The notes under the pieces were generated by a model. That model was not told the DNA's origin. It made no database searches and saw only the letters and a list, made by a program, of their open reading frames with translations. From positions 12,485 to 76,484 of the forward strand of contig CAKSFQ010000009.1 of assembly GCA_934454115.1 (NCBI GenBank): a stretch of 64,000 nucleotides of DNA. Reading direction: 5' to 3'. Below, one piece after another: positions 18,062 to 27,023 of this stretch. Origin of the DNA: an uncultured Clostridia bacterium. GTDB taxonomy: Bacteria; Bacillota; Clostridia; Monoglobales; Monoglobaceae. The position numbers and the translations under genes were made by a program. Each line of letters opens with the position of its first letter. Position 1 is the first letter of the stretch.

Positions 18062-18859
18062 TTATTTCGTTGTTTTCTTGAATCGGCGTATGATAATGAC
18101 AGCAAGTCCTGCAATCACGGTCAAAATCGCCAGCAGCTGCGACACACGCAGCGCGCCTATGTAGAGCGAATCCGCACGCAGCCCTTCAATCCAGGCACGG
18201 CCGAGGCCGTACCAGACCAGGTACCCGCAAAACGTCTCGCCCGGATAACTGCGGATTTTTCGGTAGCCCCAAAGCACAAGGATGCCGACCGCGTTCCACA
18301 AAGATTCGTAAAGATAGGTCGGATGCACGTTCTCCGCCAGCAGCTTACCGTCCTGGTGAATCGTCATTGCCCAGGGCAGCGATGTGGCCGCGCCGTATGC
18401 CTCGCCGTTAAAAAAGTTACCCCAGCGGCCGATGGATTGTCCGATCAGCAAACCGATTGCCAGCACGTCCAAAACCATCCCGATCGAGAGCTTTTTCTTT
18501 TTACAATAGATCAAAATCGTCAGGCAGGCGCCAATCACACCGCCATAGATTGCCAGACCACCACTGCGGATATCCAGGATAGAAAGCCAATCATCCCGGT
18601 ATATATCCCAACTGAACGCGACATAGTAGAGCCGCGCGCCGATAATTGCCGCCGGCACCGCGAGCAAAATCATATTCAGCAAATCATCCTGGCCAAGGCC
18701 GACCCGTTTGGATTCATAAAATCCGTATAAAATCGCAAGACAAAGCCCGGCGGCAATCATCAGCCCGTACCAGTAAACCGAAACGCCGAAAATCCGAAAT
18801 GCAACCCGGCTGACCTCAAAATCAAGGCCAAGGCCGGAAAATGTAATTTGATTAATCAA
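18062..18859 (-). CDS. lgt: Prolipoprotein diacylglyceryl transferase Lgt
   Basis: Lgt transfers diacylglycerol from phosphatidylglycerol to the lipobox cysteine of prolipoproteins. The 265-residue protein has about seven membrane helices, the VYWYGLMIAAG start, the signature GRWGNFFNGEAYGA with its essential arginine and asparagines, and HPTYLYES. The start codon is TTG at 18859 with GGGGG 7 nt upstream. Its stop is followed at 7 bp by the palindrome of the repeat element. Downstream neighbour is mraZ, but separated by that element. Confidence 0.95.
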   Translation of the reverse strand: MINQITFSGLGLDFEVSRVAFRIFGVSVYWYGLMIAAGLCLAILYGFYESKRVGLGQDDLLNMILLAVPAAIIGARLYYVAFSWDIYRDDWLSILDIRSGGLAIYGGVIGACLTILIYCKKKKLSIGMVLDVLAIGLLIGQSIGRWGNFFNGEAYGAATSLPWAMTIHQDGKLLAENVHPTYLYESLWNAVGILVLWGYRKIRSYPGETFCGYLVWYGLGRAWIEGLRADSLYIGALRVSQLLAILTVIAGLAVIIIRRFKKTTK

Positions 18860-18896
18860 CTTGACACCCCCTCAGATCGCATACGCCGCAAACCGG

Positions 18897-20198
18897 CTAG
18901 TCTTGATCGGCCTCCGGCGGCCGAACCACCGAAAGCACCGCGTTTTTGATATCAAAATGAGTGCGCAGCCGTGCGTCAACGGCCTCTTTGGTGACGGCAG
19001 ACACTGCGGTGCGGAACGAAAGCGGGTCATCGCCTGCCATCAGCCGGCGAAGCAATGCGTTGCCCATCTGCTCCACACTGTTAAAAGTGCGGATGTAACC
19101 GGCAGTCAGCGCCTTTTTGGCCCGCGCCAGTTCTTCCTCCAAAATACCGCTTTGTTGCAGCTCTTCCAATCTGCCGAGCACTCTTTGGTACACCTGCTCC
19201 GGATCCTTGGATTCGCCGCCGATTAACGTAAAGCCATAGCTTTTGGATCGTTCTGTCTCCGTGTCAAAGGAACTGTCAATGAGCCCCTCTTCGTAAAGCT
19301 GCATATAAAAGTCACTGCTCTTGCCAAAGGCGGATTCTAAAATCAGCTCGGTTGCAATTTCCTTTTGCTCCCGCTCTGCTGCGTCACCGCTAAGATCGTG
19401 ATCCTTAAACCCGATCCGAAACATCGGCTGCGCCACCAAAAGCTTCTGCTCGATCTTTTCTGTATTCCGCGCCGCCGGCTCACTCACCTTGGCACGCGGA
19501 ATCTGTCCAAGGTTCTTTGCCGCGTCGACATGCCGATCTACATAGGAAAGCGCCGTTTCCATATCAATATCCCCCACCAGAACCAGCATCATATTTGCCG
19601 GGTTATAAAAGGTACGGTAGCAATCGTACAAAAGCTTGGGCGTGATATGCGAGATGCTCTCCACCGTGCCGGCAATATCCAGCTTGACCGGGTGATTGTG
19701 GTACATCGCCGAGAGCGTATTGAAAAACACGCGCCAGTCCGGGTCATCATCGTACATACGGATTTCCTGACCGATGATGCCCTGCTCTTTTGCCACATTT
19801 TCATCCGTAAAATACGGGTGGTTGACAAATTCCAAAAGGATATCCAGATTTTCATAAAAATGGTCGGTACAGGAGAACAAATACGCCGTCATATCAAAGC
19901 TGGTAAACGCGTTGCTGCTGGCTCCCGTTTTTGCGAACAGGTCAAACGCATTGCCGCCGTCCTCCTGTTCAAACAGCTTATGCTCCAGATAATGCGCAAT
20001 GCCGTCCGGCACGGTCGTCATTTCCGTATCGCCCGGCACAAGAAAGCTGCGGTCAATGGAACCGTACTCCGTCCCGTAAATCGCGTAGTATTTATTAAAT
20101 CCCTTTTTGGGAAACACATAAACGCGCAGGCCGCTTTCGTGTACCGTATACTGCATTTCCTCGCCCAGCTGCTCGTTTCTTACGGTCTTAATCTTCAT
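18897..20198 (-). CDS. M16 family metallopeptidase, active partner (YmfH-like)
   Basis: The 433-residue protein contains the inverted zinc motif H-Y-L-E-H within IAHYLEHKLFEQ and the downstream glutamate helix GIIGQEIRMYDDDP, as in pitrilysin-like peptidases. The adjacent upstream gene encodes a partner lacking the motif, the arrangement of ymfF/ymfH in Bacillus. The ATG at 20198 is preferred over 20207 because the GGGGAGG box is 9 nt from the former and touches the latter. It overlaps the end of the partner gene by about 11 bp, implying translational coupling. The substrate is unknown. Confidence 0.85.
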   Translation of the reverse strand: MKIKTVRNEQLGEEMQYTVHESGLRVYVFPKKGFNKYYAIYGTEYGSIDRSFLVPGDTEMTTVPDGIAHYLEHKLFEQEDGGNAFDLFAKTGASSNAFTSFDMTAYLFSCTDHFYENLDILLEFVNHPYFTDENVAKEQGIIGQEIRMYDDDPDWRVFFNTLSAMYHNHPVKLDIAGTVESISHITPKLLYDCYRTFYNPANMMLVLVGDIDMETALSYVDRHVDAAKNLGQIPRAKVSEPAARNTEKIEQKLLVAQPMFRIGFKDHDLSGDAAEREQKEIATELILESAFGKSSDFYMQLYEEGLIDSSFDTETERSKSYGFTLIGGESKDPEQVYQRVLGRLEELQQSGILEEELARAKKALTAGYIRTFNSVEQMGNALLRRLMAGDDPLSFRTAVSAVTKEAVDARLRTHFDIKNAVLSVVRPPEADQD

Positions 20199-21477
20199 AC
20201 TGCGCATCCTCCCCTCCGCTTTCGATTCCCTTTAAGAAGTAAATGGTATCCGGCGTCACTTTCTGCATCACGGCTATGATTTCATCCCGCGTGACGGCGT
20301 TTAAGCATTGCAGCAGGGAATCCAAATCCTGCTGCTGCCCCATCATAACCTGACTTAAATAGTAGTCCTCCATGCCGCGGAGGCTGTCCTTGATCGAACG
20401 AATCCCTGTTGCCATGTATTTTTTGGCCGCGGCAATCTCTGCGTCCGTGATCTCGCCCTGCTTCATCTTATCCAGCTGCACCATAATCTCGTCATACGCC
20501 GCCTGATAATTTTTGGTCTCTATGCCGGAGCTGATCATCATCACACTCTTCATGCGGTCGGTGCGGCAGCCGGCATAATAGGCCAGGCTCAGCTTTTCGC
20601 GCACATTCTGAAAGAGCTTGGAAAACGGACTGCCGCCAAAGATACAGCTTGCCAGCATCAAGGCATAATACTCCTTTGCCGTCGGTTCTACACCGCAGCA
20701 CAGGCCGATGGCAAGCTTGCTCTGCGCGACGTCGATCTCTTCCACAATTTTTTGTACCGCCTTGCGGTTAGACACAGCAACGCGGGTTTTACCGTAGTCC
20801 GCCTCTCTCGGAAGAAGCCGTGCTGCAAACGTACGCATCACCGCTGCGGCGTTTTCTTCCTCTACCGTTCCGTTCATAAAGATATCCACCTTCGCGTTTT
20901 GCAGCACGGATCGGTAAAAGTCGTAAAGTCCCTCCGGCGTGATTTCGTCCAAATCCTCAACATAACCGGCCTCAAACATGCCGTAGCCCTCTTTGCCGAA
21001 CATGGCCTCCCGACACTTGACATCGGTGTATTCCTTCTTATCGTTAATGAGTCCTAAGATTGCCTGTCTCAGGTTCTCCTTTTCGCCGTCCACATATTCG
21101 GGCAGAAAGCCGCCGTCTTTTGTCAGCGGCGCAAACACAAATTCCTCCATAAATTCAAGTACCGCGTCGGTCAGATTCTCTCCGATATAGGCGTCCGCGA
21201 TATAATCCATGGTAAAATACAAGACCTCACAGTCGCCCTTAAGGCGCACACCGGCAGCGCATGCCGCACTGTATAAATCCGCCAGCCGCTTTGCCATGTC
21301 GCTCAGCCTGGGATATTTTTGCGAACCGCGCTTGAGCACGGACGGCAAAAGCGCCGCATAAGTCACGGTCTCCCGTTTCAGTGGAATATGAAAAAATATA
21401 CTCAAGGTGTTGGTCTTAAACTTGGGATCGTTTAAAATCCGCAGATCAACGCCCTTGCAAATCGATTTTGTCTGCAT
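20188..21477 (-). CDS. M16 family peptidase-like protein, inactive partner (YmfF-like)
   Basis: The 429-residue protein aligns in architecture with M16 peptidases (two alpha/beta repeats), but the place of the zinc motif reads LKRGSQKYPRLSDMAKRLADLYS, with no HxxEH. It is therefore probably the non-catalytic half of a heterodimer with the active peptidase encoded directly downstream. AAGGAG is 9-10 nt before the ATG. Such pairs resemble processing proteases or, in relatives, AlbE/AlbF of bacteriocin maturation, but no precursor peptide gene is recognised here. Confidence 0.8.
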   Translation of the reverse strand: MQTKSICKGVDLRILNDPKFKTNTLSIFFHIPLKRETVTYAALLPSVLKRGSQKYPRLSDMAKRLADLYSAACAAGVRLKGDCEVLYFTMDYIADAYIGENLTDAVLEFMEEFVFAPLTKDGGFLPEYVDGEKENLRQAILGLINDKKEYTDVKCREAMFGKEGYGMFEAGYVEDLDEITPEGLYDFYRSVLQNAKVDIFMNGTVEEENAAAVMRTFAARLLPREADYGKTRVAVSNRKAVQKIVEEIDVAQSKLAIGLCCGVEPTAKEYYALMLASCIFGGSPFSKLFQNVREKLSLAYYAGCRTDRMKSVMMISSGIETKNYQAAYDEIMVQLDKMKQGEITDAEIAAAKKYMATGIRSIKDSLRGMEDYYLSQVMMGQQQDLDSLLQCLNAVTRDEIIAVMQKVTPDTIYFLKGIESGGEDAQYED

Positions 21478-21607
21478 GATCTTCTACTCCTTTTCTGCTG
21501 CTTTCTCTTCTATGATACCAATAATCCTGTCGTTTAATACCACCAAAACCGGAAAAGGCGCGCCGCTGCAAATGCAGCAGCCCGCCCCCATTTTTGGCAT
21601 GGATGCA

Positions 21608-21949
21608 TCAGCCCGGAGGCCACCCGAGATTCCGGCCGGCAAGCAAATGAAAATGCAGATGTCCAACCGTCTGACCGCCGTCCGCACCGCAGTTATTGAC
21701 AATGCGGTAGCCGTTTTCCGCAAAGCCCTGCTCCTTGGCAAGCCTTGCCGCAACCGCAAAAATGTGTCCGACCACGGCTGCGTTCTCCTCGGTCAGTTCA
21801 TTGGCGGAGGCAATATGCGCCTTTGGCACCATCACCATATGCACCGGCGCCTGCGGTGCGATGTCTGAAAAAACATACACCAAATCGTCCTCATAGATTT
21901 TTGTGGACGGGATCTCTCCCTTTATGATACTGCAAAATAAGCAATCCAT
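21608..21949 (-). CDS. HIT family hydrolase
   Basis: A 113-residue histidine-triad nucleotide hydrolase/transferase, probably acting on nucleoside phosphoramidates or similar nucleotides. The catalytic H97-L-H-F-H101 lies in VGHLHFHLLAGRNLGWPPG, the usual C-terminal end of the HinT group. A CxxC pair at residues 3 and 6 fits the zinc-binding HIT subgroup. AGGGG precedes the ATG. It is 11 bp downstream of alaS, so the two are likely cotranscribed. The 130 bp between it and the M16 gene hold no convincing gene. Confidence 0.92.
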   Translation of the reverse strand: MDCLFCSIIKGEIPSTKIYEDDLVYVFSDIAPQAPVHMVMVPKAHIASANELTEENAAVVGHIFAVAARLAKEQGFAENGYRIVNNCGADGGQTVGHLHFHLLAGRNLGWPPG

Positions 21950-21959
21950 CTTGTCACCC

Positions 21960-24593
21960 CTATTTTTGTTGTGCCGCTACAATTTCTTCAACCATGGCAA
22001 GTGCGGCCTCTGCCTTTTCGGGATCCTTGCCGCCGGCCTGTGCGGACTCCGGCTTGCCGCCGCCTCCGCCGCCCATCGCCTTTGCAACCTGCGAAACAAT
22101 CTTTCCGGCATGTGCGCCGCCGCTGACCGCCGCGGGTGTTGCCATCGCAATCACATTCACCTTGCCGCCGTCCTTGGACGCCAGAACCAGAACCGCGTCC
22201 TCACACTGCTGCTTTAACTGATCGCCGACCTCGCGCAGGGTATTCATATCCATATTATCGTCCAAAAGTTTAGCAACCACCAAGGTACTGCCTACCTTTT
22301 TCGCATCGTCCATCACGCTGCCCATGGCGTCTTTTGCAAGACGGCTCTTTAGGCTATCGGTTTCGCGGCGGCTTTCCTTGAGTTCTTCCAACAGCGCCTC
22401 TGCCTTTCTGACAACCTCTTTCGGCGATGTTTTAAGAACATGTGCTGCCGCCTGTAACAGCGCCGCCTGTTCATCGAGCATCTGCAATACGCCAAACCCG
22501 GTCACGCCCTCAATTCTGCGTACGCCGGCCGCAACACCGGTCTCGGACAGAATTTTAAACAGTCCCAGCTTGCCGGTGGATGCCGCGTGGGTACCGCCGC
22601 AAAGCTCCATACTAAAGTCGCCCATCCTTACCACCCGGACAACCGCGCCGTACTTTTCACTAAACAGGGCTACCGCGCCCATCTTTCTTGCCTCGTCAAT
22701 CGGCTTTTCCTCGCAGACAATCGGAAGGTCCTCCAGGATCTTGCGGTTAACCTGTTCCTCAGCCGCTTTAAGCTCATCCTCGCTCATTGCCTCAAAGTGC
22801 GAAAAGTCAAACCGCAGCCGATCCTCAGATACATAAGAACCTGCCTGTGCGACATGGTCCCCCAACACGTTTTTAAGCGCTGCCTGCAAAAGGTGGACGG
22901 CCGAATGGTTCCGTCCGATGGCCAGCCGCCGTTCTTTATCATAACGAGCCGCCGCAGCGGCGCCGACCGTAACCGTGCCCTCCGTAACAACGCCGCGGTG
23001 CAAGAACTTTCCGTTTCTCTTTTTGGTATCGTCAATCTGAACCGCAAAGCCATCGCCCTCAATCACACCGCTATCGCCGATCTGACCGCCGCTCTCTGCA
23101 TAAAAAGAGGTCTGATCCAGCACGAGGACAACCTCGTCCCCCTCGGATGCGGCATCTGCCAGGGCGCCGTCTTTTCCGATCCCCAAAATCTTTGCGTCAA
23201 CACTTTCCTTTTGGTAGCCGTCAAAGACAGTATTACCGGAAAGAACCGCAAAAATATCTTCTTCCCATGCAGCGTCCTCCATATCGCCGCGCGCCTCTCT
23301 GGCACGGCTGCGCTGCATTTCCATCTGTTTTTGAAACTCCGTCTCGTCCACGGTGAGTCCTTCTTCACTCACAATCTCACGGGTCAGGTCGATCGGGAAT
23401 CCGTAGGTATCATAGAGCTTAAATGCCTGCTCTCCGGACAGTTCGGTTTTCTTCTCGGCCTTTAAATCGTCCATATAGCCCTTTAAAATATCAAGACCCT
23501 GGTCGATGGTCTCCGCAAAGCGTTCTTCCTCGGTCTTAATGACCTTTTCAATATAAGCAAAATTCTGTCTGAGCGCCGGATAAGCGTCACCGCTCTCCTC
23601 CGCAACCGTTTTTGCCAGGCGATAAAGGAATGCGCCCTCAATGCCCAAAAGCTTACCGTGTCTTGCCGCGCGGCGCAGCAGCCGGCGCAGCACATAGCCA
23701 CGACCCTCGTTGGAGGGAAGAACGCCATCCGATACCAAAAATACCGTACTGCGGATATGGTCACAGATCACGCGAAGCGAAACATCCGTGTCATGCTCCT
23801 TGCCATACGCCACCTTTGCCATTTCGGCCGCCGTGTCCAAAATGCGGCGGATGGTATCCACCTCAAAGATCGAGGTTACGCCCTGCATGATGCACGCCAT
23901 ACGCTCCAGACCCATACCGGTGTCGATATTGGGATGTGCCAGGCGGTTATAGTTTCCGTTTTCGTCTTTGTCAAACTGGGTAAATACCAGATTCCAGAAC
24001 TCAACATAGCGGTCGCAATCGCAGCCTACGGCACAGTCCGGCTTGCCGCAGCCGTACTCCTCGCCGCGGTCAAAGTAAATCTCCGAGCACGGGCCGCAGG
24101 GGCCTGTCCCGATTTCCCAAAAGTTATCTTCCTTACCCAAAAATACAATGCGGCTCGGGTCTACGCCCACATTCTTTGTCCAGAGATCAACGGTTTCCCG
24201 ATCCTCCTCATAGACGCTGACCCACAGACGGTCGGTCGGAATCTCCAGCACCTTGGTAATAAATTCCCATGCCCACATGGTAACTTCCTCTTTAAAATAA
24301 TCGCCGAACGAGAAGTTGCCCAGCATCTCAAAAAACGTACCGTGCCGCGCGGTCTGTCCCACACACTCAATATCCGGGGTACGGATACACTTTTGACAGG
24401 TCGTAACACGCTTGCGCGGCGGCGTCTCCTTTCCCAAAAAGTATGGTTTTAGCGGCGCCATGCCCGCGTTAATCAAAAGCAGACTGGCGTCCCCTTGCGG
24501 AACCAGCGGAAAGGAAGGCAGCCGAAGATGCCCCTTGCTCTCAAAAAAAGTTAAAAATTTTTCCCGTATTTCGTTTAATCCCAGTTTCTCCAT
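21960..24593 (-). CDS. alaS: Alanyl-tRNA synthetase
   Basis: The 877-residue enzyme charges tRNA-Ala and edits mischarged Ser/Gly. The class II catalytic core is at the N-terminus (INAGMAPLKPYF, TARHGTFFEMLGNFSFGDYF). The editing domain has HSAVHLLQAALK and the zinc/editing motif CGGTHAASTG, and the glycine-rich C-Ala domain ends in MGGGGGGKPESAQAGG. Length is normal. GGAG stands 5 nt before the ATG. The gene has its own promoter and a leader of about 80 nt with two hairpins, but no T-box signature. Confidence 0.97.
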   Translation of the reverse strand: MEKLGLNEIREKFLTFFESKGHLRLPSFPLVPQGDASLLLINAGMAPLKPYFLGKETPPRKRVTTCQKCIRTPDIECVGQTARHGTFFEMLGNFSFGDYFKEEVTMWAWEFITKVLEIPTDRLWVSVYEEDRETVDLWTKNVGVDPSRIVFLGKEDNFWEIGTGPCGPCSEIYFDRGEEYGCGKPDCAVGCDCDRYVEFWNLVFTQFDKDENGNYNRLAHPNIDTGMGLERMACIMQGVTSIFEVDTIRRILDTAAEMAKVAYGKEHDTDVSLRVICDHIRSTVFLVSDGVLPSNEGRGYVLRRLLRRAARHGKLLGIEGAFLYRLAKTVAEESGDAYPALRQNFAYIEKVIKTEEERFAETIDQGLDILKGYMDDLKAEKKTELSGEQAFKLYDTYGFPIDLTREIVSEEGLTVDETEFQKQMEMQRSRAREARGDMEDAAWEEDIFAVLSGNTVFDGYQKESVDAKILGIGKDGALADAASEGDEVVLVLDQTSFYAESGGQIGDSGVIEGDGFAVQIDDTKKRNGKFLHRGVVTEGTVTVGAAAAARYDKERRLAIGRNHSAVHLLQAALKNVLGDHVAQAGSYVSEDRLRFDFSHFEAMSEDELKAAEEQVNRKILEDLPIVCEEKPIDEARKMGAVALFSEKYGAVVRVVRMGDFSMELCGGTHAASTGKLGLFKILSETGVAAGVRRIEGVTGFGVLQMLDEQAALLQAAAHVLKTSPKEVVRKAEALLEELKESRRETDSLKSRLAKDAMGSVMDDAKKVGSTLVVAKLLDDNMDMNTLREVGDQLKQQCEDAVLVLASKDGGKVNVIAMATPAAVSGGAHAGKIVSQVAKAMGGGGGGKPESAQAGGKDPEKAEAALAMVEEIVAAQQK

Positions 24594-24608
24594 GATTTCT
24601 CCTCTTTC

Positions 24609-24663
24609 AAAAAAATGACCAAGGCCCGCACAAAGACGGGCTTTGTCCGCCGCGATCCGGCGG
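24609..24663 (-). promoter_or_regulatory. alaS leader hairpins, the second followed by a U-run
   Basis: In the alaS leader, first CCGCC/GGCGG (24659-24663 with 24647-24651), then AAGCCCG pairing with CGGGCCTT (24643-24637 with 24628-24621). A seven-U run (complement of 24609-24615) begins six nt after the second stem. This could be an attenuator. No T-box sequence (GGGTGG with a specifier loop) is present. Confidence 0.4.
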
Positions 24664-24680
24664 GGAATATCTTTCCTTTC

Positions 24681-24709
24681 ATTATAGCAAGCTTTTTCTC
24701 ATCCGTCAA
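24681..24709 (-). promoter_or_regulatory. Promoter for alaS
   Basis: On the minus strand TTGACG (24704-24709), 17-nt spacer, TATAAT (24681-24686). Confidence 0.8.
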
Positions 24710-24751
24710 GTATCGGACAAAAAGATATTCCGTCCATTTTGCGCCAGAACA

Positions 24752-24778
24752 CAAAAAAAGAAGGGCGAGTAGCCCTTC
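24752..24778 (-). terminator. Rho-independent terminator after rseP
   Basis: A 7-bp stem GAAGGGC/GCCCTTC (24772-24778 with 24760-24766), 5-nt loop, followed on the minus strand by seven Ts. It starts 9 bp after the rseP stop and closes the pyrH-frr-uppS-cdsA-dxr-rseP block. Confidence 0.85.
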
Positions 24779-24786
24779 CTTCTTTA

Positions 24787-25833
24787 TTACGTATGAAATA
24801 TAATTCTGGAGATATCGTTCCAGGTCGCATAAAGCATCAAAAGAATCAGCAGCGCAAAGCCGGCAAGATGGATCCATCCCTCTTTATCCCTGGGAATCGG
24901 TCTGCGAAAGATCAGTTCAATCAGGACAAAAAAAATTCTTCCGCCGTCCAACGCCGGCAGCGGCAAAAGATTCATCACACCGATATTGACCGCCAAAAAC
25001 GCCGCGAAGAACAAAAAGTTGTACAGACCGCTCCTTGCCACCGCATTCATGGTATAAACCACACCGACCGGTCCGGACAGGTCGCTGACATCGGCTTGAC
25101 CTTGAAACAGCATTCCCAGCGATACAAAAACCAGCTTTACCATCCATACCGTCTGGTAAAAGGCCTCATGCAAAATTCCGGTGACGGTCACCGGAGCCGC
25201 CGCAATCTGAAATCCGACCACGTAGCCTTTGCTGCCGTCCTCATAGGTCGTCTCCATCGGTACAAAGGACTCTGTCATGCTCTCTTTGCCGCGGCGGAAG
25301 GTCAGCGTCATGGTCTCGCCGCGGCTGTCCGACAGTGCAAAGGACAGATCACGGCGAATGTGCACCCTCTCTCCGTTAATGGCAGTAATCCGATCGCCGG
25401 GCTGCAAAAACGCGGCCGCGCTGGCCTGCTCGTTGACCGACTCCACCACGGTGGTCGGCAGTCCGCCGCCCTGATAGGCCGACTGTGCCGTTAAAACCAG
25501 CACCACAAGAAAACCAAGCAAAAGATTCATAAAAGCGCCGGCCGCCAAAATCAGGATTCTGGGGATCGGCTTTTTATTGTTAAAAGCGCCTTCCTCCTCG
25601 CTCTCTTCGTCCTCGCCCTCCATTTTACAAAAGCCGCCCATCGGAATGGCGCGCAGGGAATAGACCGTTTTTCCCGTCTTACCCCACTGGAAAAGCGCCG
25701 GCCCCATGCCGATCGCAAATTCATGGACGGTCACGCCGAAAAATCTTGCCAGCATAAAATGTCCCAGCTCATGCACAAAGATAATGACTGAAAAAATAAG
25801 GATTGCCCCAATCAGGGTCCATATTGTGTTCAT
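24787..25833 (-). CDS. rseP: RIP metalloprotease RseP (site-2 protease)
   Basis: This intramembrane zinc protease cleaves anti-sigma factors and signal-peptide remnants in the membrane. The 348 residues hold the H21-E-L-G-H25 zinc motif in the first helix, a PDZ domain in the middle (VVESVNEQASAAAFLQPGDRITAINGERV), and the LPALDGGRIFF motif supplying the third zinc ligand in a C-terminal helix. The gene overlaps the end of dxr by 4 bp, so expression is coupled to isoprenoid and phospholipid genes, as in many Firmicutes. Confidence 0.95.
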   Translation of the reverse strand: MNTIWTLIGAILIFSVIIFVHELGHFMLARFFGVTVHEFAIGMGPALFQWGKTGKTVYSLRAIPMGGFCKMEGEDEESEEEGAFNNKKPIPRILILAAGAFMNLLLGFLVVLVLTAQSAYQGGGLPTTVVESVNEQASAAAFLQPGDRITAINGERVHIRRDLSFALSDSRGETMTLTFRRGKESMTESFVPMETTYEDGSKGYVVGFQIAAAPVTVTGILHEAFYQTVWMVKLVFVSLGMLFQGQADVSDLSGPVGVVYTMNAVARSGLYNFLFFAAFLAVNIGVMNLLPLPALDGGRIFFVLIELIFRRPIPRDKEGWIHLAGFALLILLMLYATWNDISRIIFHT

Positions 25834-26993
25834 AGACTGTGTTCATCCTCCCACTCTTTTCCCTTTGCCCGAACCTCTTTGTTCACTAAAATCAAATCCT
25901 CCAGCGTCGGATTCTCTTGGTTATGCGTATTCTGCACGGTTTTTTCCACATATTCCGCAATCTGTAAAAAACCAATTTTTCCCTTTAAGAATGCGGCAAC
26001 CGCCATCTCGTTGGCGGCATTTAATACGGTCGGCATGATGCCGCCCAGCTTTCCGGCCTGCTTTGCCAAAGGAAGGCAGCGAAACGTTTCTTCATCCGGT
26101 GCGGCAAAGCTGAGATTTTTAAGATCCTTAAAAGAGACCTCCGCATCCCGGCTCGGCAGCCGCCCGGGATAGGTAAATGCGTACTGGATCGGGTGTTTCA
26201 TCGACGGCATGGACATCTGGGCAATCACAGAGTGATCGCAAAACTCGACCATCGAATGAATGATGCTCTCGCGCTGTACCACCACCTCAATATCGTCAAT
26301 ATCTACATCAAAAAGCCATCTTGCCTCCAAAACCTCCAGCCCCTTATTCATCAGGGTCGCACTGTCTACCGTAATCTTTGCGCCCATGCTCCAGTTGGGG
26401 TGTTTGAGCGCCTGTGCGGCCGTGACGGATTTTAACTCGTCCGCGGTTCTTCCGAAAAACGGACCGCCGGAGGCCGTCAGCAGAATCTTTTTCAGTTCCT
26501 GTTTCTGCCCTGCCTGCAAGGATTGAAAAATGGCGCAGTGTTCACTGTCCACCGGCAAAAGTTTGACCTTATGACGGCGGATCGCGTCCATAAAAATGCC
26601 GCCCGCCGTAACCAGTGTCTCTTTATTGGCAAGCGCGATATCCTTGCCGGCCTCAATCGCGCACATGGTCGGCACCAGGCCGGAAAATCCAACAATGGCA
26701 GAGAGCACCATATCCGTGTCGCTCTCGGCCGCCACAGCGCACAAGCCCTTTTCGCCGGATAAGATTTTGCAGTCGGTATCGGCAACCGCCGCTTGCAGCG
26801 ATGCTGCCGCATCGGCGTCCGGCACTGCCGCATAGCGCGGACGAAACCGCCGGATCTGTTCCTCCAGCCGCTTCAGATTTTGATTTCCCGTAATTGCGGT
26901 GACCTCAATATCCATCGTGCCGCGCAGATCCTCCACGACCTCCAGCGCCTGTGTGCCGATCGAACCCGTAGAACCCAAGATTGCTAATTTCAT
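25830..26993 (-). CDS. dxr: 1-deoxy-D-xylulose 5-phosphate reductoisomerase
   Basis: Dxr converts DXP to MEP with NADPH in the non-mevalonate isoprenoid pathway, which feeds undecaprenyl phosphate made by UppS nearby. The 387-residue protein starts with the Rossmann motif LAILGSTGSIGTQALEV, and has LANKETLVTAGG, LLPVDSEHCAIFQ with metal and substrate ligands, SGGPF and VDSATLMNKGLEVLEA. It is complete and overlaps rseP. AGGGG precedes the ATG. Confidence 0.97.
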   Translation of the reverse strand: MKLAILGSTGSIGTQALEVVEDLRGTMDIEVTAITGNQNLKRLEEQIRRFRPRYAAVPDADAAASLQAAVADTDCKILSGEKGLCAVAAESDTDMVLSAIVGFSGLVPTMCAIEAGKDIALANKETLVTAGGIFMDAIRRHKVKLLPVDSEHCAIFQSLQAGQKQELKKILLTASGGPFFGRTADELKSVTAAQALKHPNWSMGAKITVDSATLMNKGLEVLEARWLFDVDIDDIEVVVQRESIIHSMVEFCDHSVIAQMSMPSMKHPIQYAFTYPGRLPSRDAEVSFKDLKNLSFAAPDEETFRCLPLAKQAGKLGGIMPTVLNAANEMAVAAFLKGKIGFLQIAEYVEKTVQNTHNQENPTLEDLILVNKEVRAKGKEWEDEHSL

Positions 26994-27023
26994 ACTAAGA
27001 ACCCCTTTATTTTATGCCCGTGC

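Noticed and set aside
21484..21600. A 38-codon minus-strand frame between the HIT and M16 genes
   Set aside because: The codons look plausible and it has a CCxC motif, but no ribosome binding site precedes any of its starts and its end overlaps the binding site of the M16 gene. I leave it out for lack of support.
24594..24786. T-box riboswitch upstream of alaS
   Set aside because: The conserved T-box core sequence and a specifier loop are absent; the leader is too short.
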